Shown here one piece after another: positions 43,571-51,604 of a DNA stretch of 64,000 nucleotides. The notes beneath the pieces are model-generated. The model was not told where the DNA came from. It was given only the letters and a program-made list of their open reading frames with translations, and did no database searches. The translations under genes were made by a program, and so were the position numbers. Origin of the DNA: JAYUJH01 sp043765375 (GTDB lineage: Bacteria; Pseudomonadota; Alphaproteobacteria; Rickettsiales; UBA998). The stretch is from contig JAYUJH010000028.1 of the NCBI GenBank assembly GCA_043765375.1, forward strand, positions 1 to 64,000, given 5' to 3'. Position 1 is the first letter of the stretch, and every line of letters begins with the position of its first letter.

Positions 43571-44188
43571 TTACGCCGCTTTTTTAGCTTGTGCCGCTTC
43601 CAAATTGCGATTAGCAAAATCCCAATTCACCAACGAACTTAAAAACACGTTCATATAATCAGGTCTACGATTTTGGTAATCAATATAATAAGCATGTTCC
43701 CACACGTCCATGGTGAGCAATGGCGTTTTGCCTTGCGTTATTGGCGTTTCTGCATTCGGTGTTTTGACAATTTCCAATTTTTCGTTGCTTAGCACCAACC
43801 ATGCCCAACCACTACCAAATTGCGCTGCACCTGCTGCGGTGAATTGCTTGTTGAACTCCTCAACACTACCAAAATCTGCTTTGATTTTTTCAGATACTAC
43901 ACCGCTTGGCGCGCCGCCTCCTGCTTGTTTCATTGAATGCCAATAGAATGTATGATTCCATATTTGCGCTGCATTATTGAATATCGCTGCTTTTTCAGGC
44001 TTGCCACTACTTGCAATAATAATCTCCTCAAGCGATTGCTTTTCATGCTCTGTGCCTGCAATCAACTCGTTCAATTTCACTACATAAGCATTATGATGCT
44101 TACCATAATGAAATGAAATTGTTTCCGCTGAAATATGCGGAGCAAGTGCGTCGTTAGCGTAAGGCAGGGCGGGCAGAGTGAATGACAT
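43571..44188 (-). CDS. sodB: Superoxide dismutase (Fe type)
   Basis: 205 residues with the metal ligands in SFHYGKHHNAYV, IWNHTFYW and DVWEHAYYIDYQNRRPDY. AAQFGSGWAWLV with Gln upstream of the Gly points to iron rather than manganese use. Cytoplasmic. The upstream region (44189-44369) is AT-rich and is shared with the divergent secD. Confidence 0.96.
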   Translation of the reverse strand: MSFTLPALPYANDALAPHISAETISFHYGKHHNAYVVKLNELIAGTEHEKQSLEEIIIASSGKPEKAAIFNNAAQIWNHTFYWHSMKQAGGGAPSGVVSEKIKADFGSVEEFNKQFTAAGAAQFGSGWAWLVLSNEKLEIVKTPNAETPITQGKTPLLTMDVWEHAYYIDYQNRRPDYMNVFLSSLVNWDFANRNLEAAQAKKAA

Positions 44189-44375
44189 AATTTATTCCTT
44201 ATATATATAAATATTTTTTACCTCAAATATCTTTAATTTTCAAGTAAAATATGCAAAAAATTGTTGATTTTCAATATAAATCTACATCAGCCAATAAAAC
44301 TTTTGCAATTTTCAATAGAAAGTTTGAAATAAAACGCTTGCGCAACCGCATTAATTATTGCATTAAAGTGTGGGT

Positions 44376-45968
44376 ATGAAAATTGAAGCATGGAAAAAAT
44401 ATTTCGCTTATATGATTTGCGTTGCAGCGATGTGGTTTGTTGCACCTAATATATTGAGTGATGCACAAATTGCCAAGGTAAAGGATTTTTTGCCAAATAA
44501 TCAGCTTAATTTGGGATTAGATTTGCAAGGCGGGTCACATTTATTGTTGGAAGTTGATGTTGATTCATATTTGCAAGCGCAAATTGAGAAGCTCCGCCAA
44601 AATGTGCGGGCGGAATTGCGTACCAAAAAAATAGGTTACACTGATTTAACCGTGCGCCAAAATAAAATATTAATCACTATTCGCCCCGAAACAATTAGCC
44701 CTGAAACACTCGGTGATAATGCGGATATTTCGGGTTTGATGCGTCGCTTAAATGGTGATATTGAGGCAACAGAAAATGCAGCAAATATGTGGGAATTGCG
44801 GTTGAGTGATGCGGCGATTGCGGCAAAGAAAAAGCAATTAATCGCACAGACAATAGAGATTATAGGGCGTAGGATTGATGAACTTGGAACAAGAGAGCCA
44901 AATATTCAACCGCAAGGAGAGTCCAGAATATTGTTACAAGTGGCGGGATTAAGCGACCCTGCGCAACTAAAAACTATCCTTGGGACAACGGCAAAAATGG
45001 GTTTTCACCTCGTTAATAGCAATGTGGGAGAAACTGATTTAATGGCGGGAAATGTCGGGTTGGATACGATTATTTTGCCAAGTGAAGAAGCAAATATTGG
45101 AGGCAATCCAATACTTTATGCCGTTTATGCACAAGAAGCATTAAGCGGTGATGCGCTGGTTGATGCACATGTGGCCGTGGAAGATATGCAGCCAGTGGTT
45201 GCATTTCGTTTTGATACGGCGGGAGCGAGGGCGTTTGGCGAGATTACCAAGGATAATATTGGCAAGCAATTTGCGGTGGTGCTTGATGGCAAAATCGTTA
45301 CTGCGCCTGTAATTCGTTCGGCTATATTGGGTGGAAGCGGAATTATTGAGGGCAATTTTGATGCAAAATCAGCGGAAAACTTGGCATTATTGTTGCGAGC
45401 TGGAGCATTGCCTGCCGATGTTGCCATATTAGAGGAGCGTGTTGTTGGCGCAAGCCTTGGTGCGGATTCCATCAAAGCGGGCAAAGTTGCTTGTATTGTT
45501 GCGGTGATATTGGTGATGAGTTTTATGTTGCTAAATTACGGGATATTCGGATTATTTGCTAATATCGCATTGCTTGCTAACTTGCTATTTTTAATGGCAG
45601 CATTAACCTTTTTGCAAGCAACATTAACACTTCCCGGAATTGCAGGAATTGTGTTGACTTTGGGTATGGCGGTTGATGCAAATGTGTTGATATTTGAGCG
45701 CATGAGAGAGGAACAGGCGAGCAAAGCAAGTTTAGCAACTTCAATTGAGCGGGGGTTTGAGGGGGCGTTTGTGACGATTTTTGATTCTAACATCACCACG
45801 CTTATCTCAGCGTTGGTTTTGTTTATATTTGGCTCTGGCACAATCAAAGGTTTTGCCGTGACATTATCCATTGGAATATTAGCATCAATGTTTTCCGCCA
45901 TATTTCTCACTCGCATCATGGTGACATGGTGGTTTAACCGCAAAAAGCGTGAGTGTCTGCCAATATGA
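44376..45968 (+). CDS. secD: Protein translocase subunit SecD
   Basis: 531 residues: an N-terminal helix, the P1 region (NLGLDLQGGSHLLLEVD), further periplasmic domains and five C-terminal helices (NYGIFGLFANIALLANLLFL; LGMAVDANVLIFERMREE; SNITTLISALVLFIFGSG). It uses the proton motive force to complete translocation with SecF. secF and yajC are not adjacent; a DEAD-box gene follows. I prefer the ATG at 44376 over an in-frame GTG at 44370. The Shine-Dalgarno is weak. Confidence 0.95.
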   Translation: MKIEAWKKYFAYMICVAAMWFVAPNILSDAQIAKVKDFLPNNQLNLGLDLQGGSHLLLEVDVDSYLQAQIEKLRQNVRAELRTKKIGYTDLTVRQNKILITIRPETISPETLGDNADISGLMRRLNGDIEATENAANMWELRLSDAAIAAKKKQLIAQTIEIIGRRIDELGTREPNIQPQGESRILLQVAGLSDPAQLKTILGTTAKMGFHLVNSNVGETDLMAGNVGLDTIILPSEEANIGGNPILYAVYAQEALSGDALVDAHVAVEDMQPVVAFRFDTAGARAFGEITKDNIGKQFAVVLDGKIVTAPVIRSAILGGSGIIEGNFDAKSAENLALLLRAGALPADVAILEERVVGASLGADSIKAGKVACIVAVILVMSFMLLNYGIFGLFANIALLANLLFLMAALTFLQATLTLPGIAGIVLTLGMAVDANVLIFERMREEQASKASLATSIERGFEGAFVTIFDSNITTLISALVLFIFGSGTIKGFAVTLSIGILASMFSAIFLTRIMVTWWFNRKKRECLPI

Positions 45969-46392
45969 ACAAAATAAAATAATAAATCATATTAACGAAA
46001 CTTTAATGTTGCGTTAGTGCGAAAATAGTGTATATATATTTATATTATTGAGTTTATTGCTCTTAAACTGCATACGCCACAGCGCAGAACGTGCTAAGTT
46101 ATTAATGAAATAACTTATTTTTCTGCACGAAAAAATTATATAATTCATGAAATAGTTTTTTGCTTATGAAATTAAAGAGTAGCAATCACAGCCCAAAATC
46201 TTAAGGCTAGATAGTCTTGGATAACTCCTAGCAAAGCATTCACGGTTATTAAACCTTGATTGTTATATTGTTACTAAAAATCTCAATTGATTTGAGGGAG
46301 TGGTCTGCTAAACGCTTATTGAACTCTTTATAACGTTAGTTCCATTGTGGGACTGCGAATAATTTTATGCAAACTATTTTTAAGGATTAATA
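45969..46392 (+). promoter_or_regulatory. Long structured leader of DEAD-box helicase gene
   Basis: This 424-bp gene-free region contains a strong hairpin at 46090-46129: CGTGC - TAAGTTATT - loop - AATAACTTA - TTTTTCT - GCACG. A CTCAATTGATTTGAG element lies near 46280 and a purine-rich AAGGA sits before the ATG. Long 5' leaders that form cold-sensitive structures are common for csdA/rhlE-type helicase and cold-shock genes. A separate small RNA cannot be ruled out. Confidence 0.5.
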
Positions 46393-48237
46393 ATGAATAA
46401 TTTTACACAATTTAACTTGCCAGAATCATTGCAGCAATCATTGCAGCGCATCGGTTTTGATGAGCCAACCCCAATTCAATTGCAATCAATTCCACTTGCA
46501 CTTGAAGGGCGTGATATTCTCGGTTCAGCGCAAACTGGAACAGGTAAAACTGGTGCATTTGGGATTCCATTAATTGCCAAATTGCTTGAAAATCCTCGTG
46601 GAGTGGCACTAGTGCTAACGCCAACTCGTGAGCTTGCAACCCAAGTTTTGAAAGCGTTGGAATCTATGATTAGCAAAGCGGATAAAATTAACACAGCGTT
46701 GTTGATTGGTGGTGACCCGATGCCAAAACAATTGCAACAATTGCGTATGCGTCCACGTTTGATTGTTGGAACTCCGGGGCGGATTAATGATCATCTTGAG
46801 CGTGGTAGCTTAATGTTGCATGATGCAGGGTTTTTGGTGCTTGATGAAACTGATAGAATGCTTGATATGGGCTTTAGTATTCAAATTGATAACATCTTAA
46901 AGTTTTTGCCGAAAAAACGCCAAACATTGCTATTTTCCGCAACTTTGCCGCATAATATTGTGAGCATGGCGAGCCGTTATATGACCAACCCTGAGCGTGT
47001 TTCTGCGGGTAGCCAATCTGCACCAGCAGCGAACATTAAGCATGAGATTTTGCATGTGTCAGAAGGTGAAAAATATGATACATTATTGGAGCAGTTAAAA
47101 GAGCGCACAGGTTCAGTGATTGTGTTTGTGAAAACCAAATGGAATGCAGAGAAAATGGCAGAGCGTTTGCGTCGTGATTTTCATGAAGCTGATGCAATTC
47201 ATGGTGATTTGCGCCAAAATAAGCGTGACAAAGTGATTGCTAACTTCAGAGCGAAGAAATATCGTATTTTAGTAGCAACTGATATCGCTGCTCGTGGTTT
47301 GGATATTCCGCATATTGAGCATGTGATTAACTTTGATTTGCCACAATGCGCTGAGGATTATATCCACAGAATTGGGCGCACAGCCCGTGCAGGAGCAGAA
47401 GGTTCAGCGATATGCTTTATTAGCCGTGAAGATAAAGGTAAATGGTCAGCGATTAACCGCTTGTTAGATCCGAATGCACCAGTAGAAAAACGTGAAGCTG
47501 GTAATGGTGGCGGCAGAGCTGGCGCAGGACGCAATGGCAGTGGTGCTAGAGCTGGTGGTGGCGGTTATGGCGGCGGAGGAGCAAGACGCCCCAATTCTGG
47601 AGGTGGTGCTGATTGGAAAAGCGATTTCAAAAAACGTGAAGATGGCTTTAATAATCGTGATGGTGGCAGCCGTGACAGCGCACCAAGGCGTGAAGGTGGT
47701 TTCAGAAGTGAAGGTGCTAGAAATGAAGGTTCAGGTTTCAGGAGCGAACGTCCAGCGGGCGAACGCACTCAGAGAGATCGCAGTGATCGCCCAACGGGTG
47801 AACGCAGTTATGGCGAGCGTCCAGCTTTTGAAGCACGAGCATTTGATGCTAGAACGGATACAAGAGGTGCTGATACACGCAGTTCTGAAGCAAGAGGAGC
47901 ACGCCGACCAGCTGAAAACTCATCAGAAAGAAGTGGTTCAGAGAGAACTGCCCCGAGAACAGATGGTTTCAAAGCTGGTGGGTTCAAAGCAAAAGCTCCG
48001 TTTAAGTCATCACAAGAAGGTGGTTTCAAGCGTGATGGTGTAGCTAGAGATGGCGCATCATCAAGGGACGGCGCAGCTAGAGATAGTGTAGCCAGAGATA
48101 GTGTAGTTAGAGATGGCGCACCAAGACCTGTTCGCAATAAATCAAGTGACGGCGCAGCTAGTGGAAGCAGAGATAATGTAGCCAGAGATGGCGCAGCTCC
48201 AGCATCACGCAAGCCATATCAACGTCGTACTGCATAA
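46393..48237 (+). CDS. DEAD-box RNA helicase with RG/RD-rich tail
   Basis: 614 residues. The helicase core (1-375) has a Q motif (PTPIQLQSI), Walker A SAQTGTGKTGAFG, motif II DETD in place of DEAD, SAT (LLFSATLPHN) and motif VI HRIGRTARAGAEG. The roughly 240-residue tail is low-complexity: a Gly-rich stretch, then Arg/Ser/Gly/Glu repeats such as GFRSEGARNEGSGFRSE and repeated R-D-[GS]-[AV]. The layout matches RhlE/DeaD-like helicases acting in ribosome assembly or cold adaptation; it may form condensates. RhlE is the nearest assignment, not certain. Confidence 0.9.
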   Translation: MNNFTQFNLPESLQQSLQRIGFDEPTPIQLQSIPLALEGRDILGSAQTGTGKTGAFGIPLIAKLLENPRGVALVLTPTRELATQVLKALESMISKADKINTALLIGGDPMPKQLQQLRMRPRLIVGTPGRINDHLERGSLMLHDAGFLVLDETDRMLDMGFSIQIDNILKFLPKKRQTLLFSATLPHNIVSMASRYMTNPERVSAGSQSAPAANIKHEILHVSEGEKYDTLLEQLKERTGSVIVFVKTKWNAEKMAERLRRDFHEADAIHGDLRQNKRDKVIANFRAKKYRILVATDIAARGLDIPHIEHVINFDLPQCAEDYIHRIGRTARAGAEGSAICFISREDKGKWSAINRLLDPNAPVEKREAGNGGGRAGAGRNGSGARAGGGGYGGGGARRPNSGGGADWKSDFKKREDGFNNRDGGSRDSAPRREGGFRSEGARNEGSGFRSERPAGERTQRDRSDRPTGERSYGERPAFEARAFDARTDTRGADTRSSEARGARRPAENSSERSGSERTAPRTDGFKAGGFKAKAPFKSSQEGGFKRDGVARDGASSRDGAARDSVARDSVVRDGAPRPVRNKSSDGAASGSRDNVARDGAAPASRKPYQRRTA

Positions 48238-48274
48238 TATAATATTTAACTATATATTGACTTTTTTTAACGCG

Positions 48275-48310
48275 CACCTCCTTGCTTCACGGCAGGGGGG
48301 TGTTTTTTTT
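48275..48310 (+). terminator. Intrinsic terminator of the DEAD-box gene
   Basis: An 11-bp stem, CACCTCCTTGC with GCAGGGGGGTG (including G-T pairs), followed by eight T residues. Confidence 0.9.
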
Positions 48311-48375
48311 GAACTGAATATTTTTGATTGTTTGATAATGTTATCAATCTTATCATTATAATGTTTTAAGTTTTG

Positions 48376-48405
48376 TCGTCATACAAGCGGAGGCTGGTAT
48401 CCATA
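48376..48405 (+). repeat. Dispersed AGGCTGGTATCCA-type repeat
   Basis: CGTCATACAAGCGGAGGCTG followed by GTATCCATA; matches the copy at 13375 (GTCATACC...AGGCTG.TATCCA) in layout. Confidence 0.5.
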
Positions 48406-48461
48406 TAAAAATCCTCATCATGAAAAATACCACTATAATCATAAATAATTAACCCTGTATG

Positions 48462-48470
48462 TGCTATAAT
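48462..48470 (+). promoter_or_regulatory. Extended -10 element, possible leaderless start
   Basis: TGCTATAAT, a perfect extended -10, ends 5 nt before the ATG of the ceramidase-like gene. No good -35 and no Shine-Dalgarno are visible. A second TATAAT at 48434-48439 could instead give a leader of about 30 nt. Confidence 0.45.
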
Positions 48471-48475
48471 GAAAC

Positions 48476-49180
48476 ATGGAAAAAGATGGTAGTTTGCTGC
48501 ATATATACGGCTTATGCGAACGAGTGGCGGAGGGCGCACTTGCTGAACCACTCAACGTCATCACCAATTTTGCATTTTTCGCAACTGCTGCGTTATTATG
48601 GCGAGAATGCCGAGCTAACTCGGATTTGCGTGGCTTAAAAATATATGATATCAAATTGTTAATTGCTTTAATATTCTCAATTGGGCTGTGTAGTTCAATT
48701 TTTCACCTGCACCCAACACCATTAACTGAATTATTGGATACGCTAGTCATCGCCATATTCATTATATTTTTCTTTCTTAGCGTGATGGTGCGAATTGTTA
48801 AATGCAAAATAATGGAGACATTTGTTTGCTTCATGGCTTATGCGGGTTTTACTCATATTTTGGTAACGCAATTTCCCAACGCCATGAATGGCTCAATCGC
48901 TTATCTTTCCACCATGACAACATTGATATTTATTGCATTATATCTCAATCTCAAGCGGCGGGCGACTGCTCGGGCTTTTTTGTTAGCAGCAATAATTGGC
49001 ATGATTTCGCTATTTTTCCGCTCAATTGATAACGCCGTATGTGACAAAATACCGATTGGAACGCATTTCATGTGGCACATGTTGAATGGATTATTAATTT
49101 ATATCGTGATGATGCAATTAATTCGCAATGTCAATCGCCGTGCCAGAATGTTGCGGGAGGCGAGCCTCCATTTCGCTTGA
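48476..49180 (+). CDS. Alkaline ceramidase-like (CREST family) membrane protein
   Basis: 234 residues with about seven hydrophobic segments. CREST/ceramidase landmarks: CERVAEGALAEPLNVITNFAF near the N-terminus (Cys-Glu ... Glu-Pro-x-Asn), SSIFHLHPTPLTELLDT (Ser ... His ... Asp) and GTHFMWHMLNGLLIY (His-x-x-x-His), which form the metal site in this superfamily. Bacterial members are predicted hydrolases of lipid amides; sphingolipid use here is not established. Apparently monocistronic. Confidence 0.82.
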   Translation: MEKDGSLLHIYGLCERVAEGALAEPLNVITNFAFFATAALLWRECRANSDLRGLKIYDIKLLIALIFSIGLCSSIFHLHPTPLTELLDTLVIAIFIIFFFLSVMVRIVKCKIMETFVCFMAYAGFTHILVTQFPNAMNGSIAYLSTMTTLIFIALYLNLKRRATARAFLLAAIIGMISLFFRSIDNAVCDKIPIGTHFMWHMLNGLLIYIVMMQLIRNVNRRARMLREASLHFA

Positions 49181-49226
49181 GGAAATGAAAGGTTTATTAA
49201 TTTATATTAATAGTTGCATTTCTTGC

Positions 49227-49254
49227 TTGACATTCTCGGGGGGGGGGGTAAAAT
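49227..49254 (+). promoter_or_regulatory. Putative phase-variable promoter (G11 spacer)
   Basis: TTGACA (49227-49232), spacer TTCTC + G11 (49233-49248, 16 bp), TAAAAT (49249-49254). Same boxes, same 16-bp spacing and same G-run position as the minus-strand promoter at 26990-27017. The leader to the ATG at 49332 is about 70 nt. Confidence 0.8.
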
Positions 49255-49331
49255 AATTAATGAATATAGTCTTGTCATGCGCATTTGATACGTGTGAAAC
49301 TATTAAGTTGTCGTTTATGTAATGTAAAAAA

Positions 49332-49829
49332 ATGACCATTATAACACTTGAGCAAACTCTACCCGTATTGGCTTCATTAAGCCAATCGGAGCTAAGAAAT
49401 TTGTCTCAATTAAAAGCCTTGGAGTTGTTATTTGGGTTTTCTAGTGAGATTGATCAATTTGGTATCGCTAAAAAAGCCGAAAACCTTGTAGCAATGCGAG
49501 AAATATGGTTAGGAAAGTCGGATAACTTTTTTGGCTATGAAGTTAGTGTCAAAGGCGAAAACCTACAATTAATTGTAGGTTTTATGGCACAAGAGTTCAG
49601 AAAAGGAAAGACTGCTGATTTCTATCGTGTTGATAGAAAAATATGTGCAATGTGTTATAAGGACATTTTCGCGGAATTGCCAAGGGTTTGGCAAAAAGCG
49701 GCTAATCGCCTTATGCCAATGTCAGCCACAATGGCAAAATCACATATTCAAAGGCAAGCTGAGGCAGAAATGCTTGAAGAACTTGTCAATAAAATTGGAT
49801 TTGGCGAAGTTACCATCATAGTGCTTTAA
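49332..49829 (+). CDS. Unknown 165-residue protein behind poly-G promoter
   Basis: Not recognised. No signal peptide or transmembrane segment is visible, so it is probably cytoplasmic. The N-terminal third is helical (LEQTLPVLASLSQSELRNLS). The middle (VSVKGENLQLIVGFMAQEFR) looks like alternating strands. Two cysteines sit in KICAMCYKD, and a helical region near residue 115-155 has Gln/Glu-rich heptads (SHIQRQAEAEMLEELVNKIG). No Shine-Dalgarno. It has its own phase-variable-type promoter and its own terminator. A 26-bp perfect palindrome lies within the gene. Confidence 0.65.
   Translation: MTIITLEQTLPVLASLSQSELRNLSQLKALELLFGFSSEIDQFGIAKKAENLVAMREIWLGKSDNFFGYEVSVKGENLQLIVGFMAQEFRKGKTADFYRVDRKICAMCYKDIFAELPRVWQKAANRLMPMSATMAKSHIQRQAEAEMLEELVNKIGFGEVTIIVL
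49558..49583. repeat. 26-bp perfect palindrome within CDS
   Basis: The half-site AAAACCTACAATT is followed directly by its exact reverse complement AATTGTAGGTTTT with no loop, encoding the ENLQLIVGF region of the 165-residue protein. It could cruciform, bind a dimeric protein, or form an mRNA hairpin. Confidence 0.85.
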
Positions 49830-49858
49830 TCCTCAGTTTGCTCTCACCTTGATGAGCC

Positions 49859-49895
49859 TCCTCCTCTGCATTGCAATGCTTTGGAGGATTTTTTT
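49859..49895 (+). terminator. Intrinsic terminator of the 165-residue protein gene
   Basis: TCCTCC / GGAGGA stem with an inner GCATTGCAATGC palindrome, followed by seven T residues, about 30 nt after the stop. Confidence 0.88.
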
Positions 49896-50012
49896 ATGGA
49901 GTTATGGGAATGACGGTTTGCATTTATAGTTGGTTTTTTGCAAATATACCAAAGTTACTGTTATGTATCAAATTATGCGTATAGCATATTATATGTTGAT
50001 ATATTATGCAAT

Positions 50013-51395
50013 TCACATTCCAATTTCGGCGAAAATCATTTGCAGTGCTTCCACCAATTCGTCCATCATTAGTTCGGTGTGCATTGGGGTTGGGGTCAGG
50101 CGCAAACGCTCAGCCCCTCGTGGGACTGTAGGATAATTAATCGGTTGCACATAAATCTGATGTTCGTCTCGCAGTTTGTCAGAAACTAGCTTGCATTTTA
50201 TCGCATCATTAATCATCACGGGGATAATGTGCGTTGGTGTTGAGATGTGGTTAATGTTAGCTTTGGCAAGTTTTTGCTTTAATGTCTTCGCTGCTAGCTG
50301 ATGAGATTCTCGCAATTCATTATGTTGCATTAAATAGCGCACGCTAGCATTTGCACCCGCTGCTTGCGCTGGTGGCATAGCAGTGGTAAAAATAAATGCG
50401 GGAGCATAAGATCGTATCGCATCAATAATTGCATTATTTGCGGCAATATATCCCCCCATAACGCCATATGCTTTTCCAAGTGTCCCTTGAATAATATCCA
50501 CATTATTCATTAGCCCTAATTTTTCAGCAACTCCAGCCCCCCTCATACCATAAAGCCCAACTGCGTGAACTTCATCAAGGTAAGTTATCGCACCAAACTC
50601 TTGGGCGAGGGCGCAAATCCCAGCTATATCACCAATATCGCCGTCCATAGAATAAACTGATTCAAATGCGATGATTTTTGGTGAATTAGGGGCGCAGGCG
50701 GCAAGCAATTCCCGCAAATGTTCAATATCATTATGGCGAAATACGTGTTTTTGCAACCCGCTCGCCCGCACCCCTGCAATCATGGAGGCGTGGTTTTTAG
50801 CATCAGAAAATATCACTGCATTTGGGAGCAATTTACCAAGCGTTGCAAGCGTTGTTTCATTGGCCACATAGCCAGAGGTGAAGGCGAGTGCCGCTTGTTT
50901 ATGATGTAACTCGGCGAGAGTTTGTTCCAGCGTGATGATTGCTTGATGCGTTCCAGAGATGTTACGAGTTCCGCCAGCACCAGCACCCATTGCATCAATC
51001 GCTTCGTGCATGGAATCCAGCACTACCTCATGATGCCCCATTCCGAGATAATCATTGCTGCACCAGATGGTTATGTCTTTGCCAGTAGTATGGCTTTTGG
51101 CAACGGGAAAGCTACCAACTACTCGCTCAATATGATGGAACTCACGATATCTACCTTCGCATTTCAAAATATTAACTGAATTGATGAATAATTGGTTATA
51201 ATCAACTATGTTTGATTTTGCTATTTCGTGCAATTGTGGTTCACGAGTTTGTGATACATTGTTGTTCATCTGGATATTATGTTGATAAGCATCATTTATA
51301 TGAATACTATTCTGATTGATTTTATTTACATCAATATCATCTATATCAATATTATTTTTATTAACTAATAATTGTACTTTCATATAATAATACAT
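50013..51395 (-). CDS. hemA: 5-aminolevulinate synthase
   Basis: PLP-dependent condensation of glycine and succinyl-CoA, the C4 route to heme typical of Alphaproteobacteria. The core (from VDYNQLFINSVNILKCEGRY) has ITIWCSNDYLGMG, GAGAGGTRNISG, DEVHAVGLYG and the PLP lysine in QGTLGKAYGVMGGY. The first 60 or so residues are an atypical Asn/Ile/Asp-rich extension (NNIDIDDIDVNKINQ). The true start may be downstream, e.g. the ATG at 51269. No good Shine-Dalgarno supports either choice. Confidence 0.95.
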   Translation of the reverse strand: MYYYMKVQLLVNKNNIDIDDIDVNKINQNSIHINDAYQHNIQMNNNVSQTREPQLHEIAKSNIVDYNQLFINSVNILKCEGRYREFHHIERVVGSFPVAKSHTTGKDITIWCSNDYLGMGHHEVVLDSMHEAIDAMGAGAGGTRNISGTHQAIITLEQTLAELHHKQAALAFTSGYVANETTLATLGKLLPNAVIFSDAKNHASMIAGVRASGLQKHVFRHNDIEHLRELLAACAPNSPKIIAFESVYSMDGDIGDIAGICALAQEFGAITYLDEVHAVGLYGMRGAGVAEKLGLMNNVDIIQGTLGKAYGVMGGYIAANNAIIDAIRSYAPAFIFTTAMPPAQAAGANASVRYLMQHNELRESHQLAAKTLKQKLAKANINHISTPTHIIPVMINDAIKCKLVSDKLRDEHQIYVQPINYPTVPRGAERLRLTPTPMHTELMMDELVEALQMIFAEIGM

Positions 51396-51604
51396 AGCAC
51401 AAATTGGTAATTAGTTCACATTAAAAATACCTAATAATACAGATAATGCAGAAAAATATTTCATAGTTATTGTTTGTAAAACTGATATTAACCTTACAAA
51501 TAAATAATATCCCGCTTTTCGCATAATAATGCTTGCAAATTAACCAACTATTTTGCAATGTGTGAGTAGGTTATGGTTTGTTAAAATAAATTGAGAGAGT
51601 GAAT

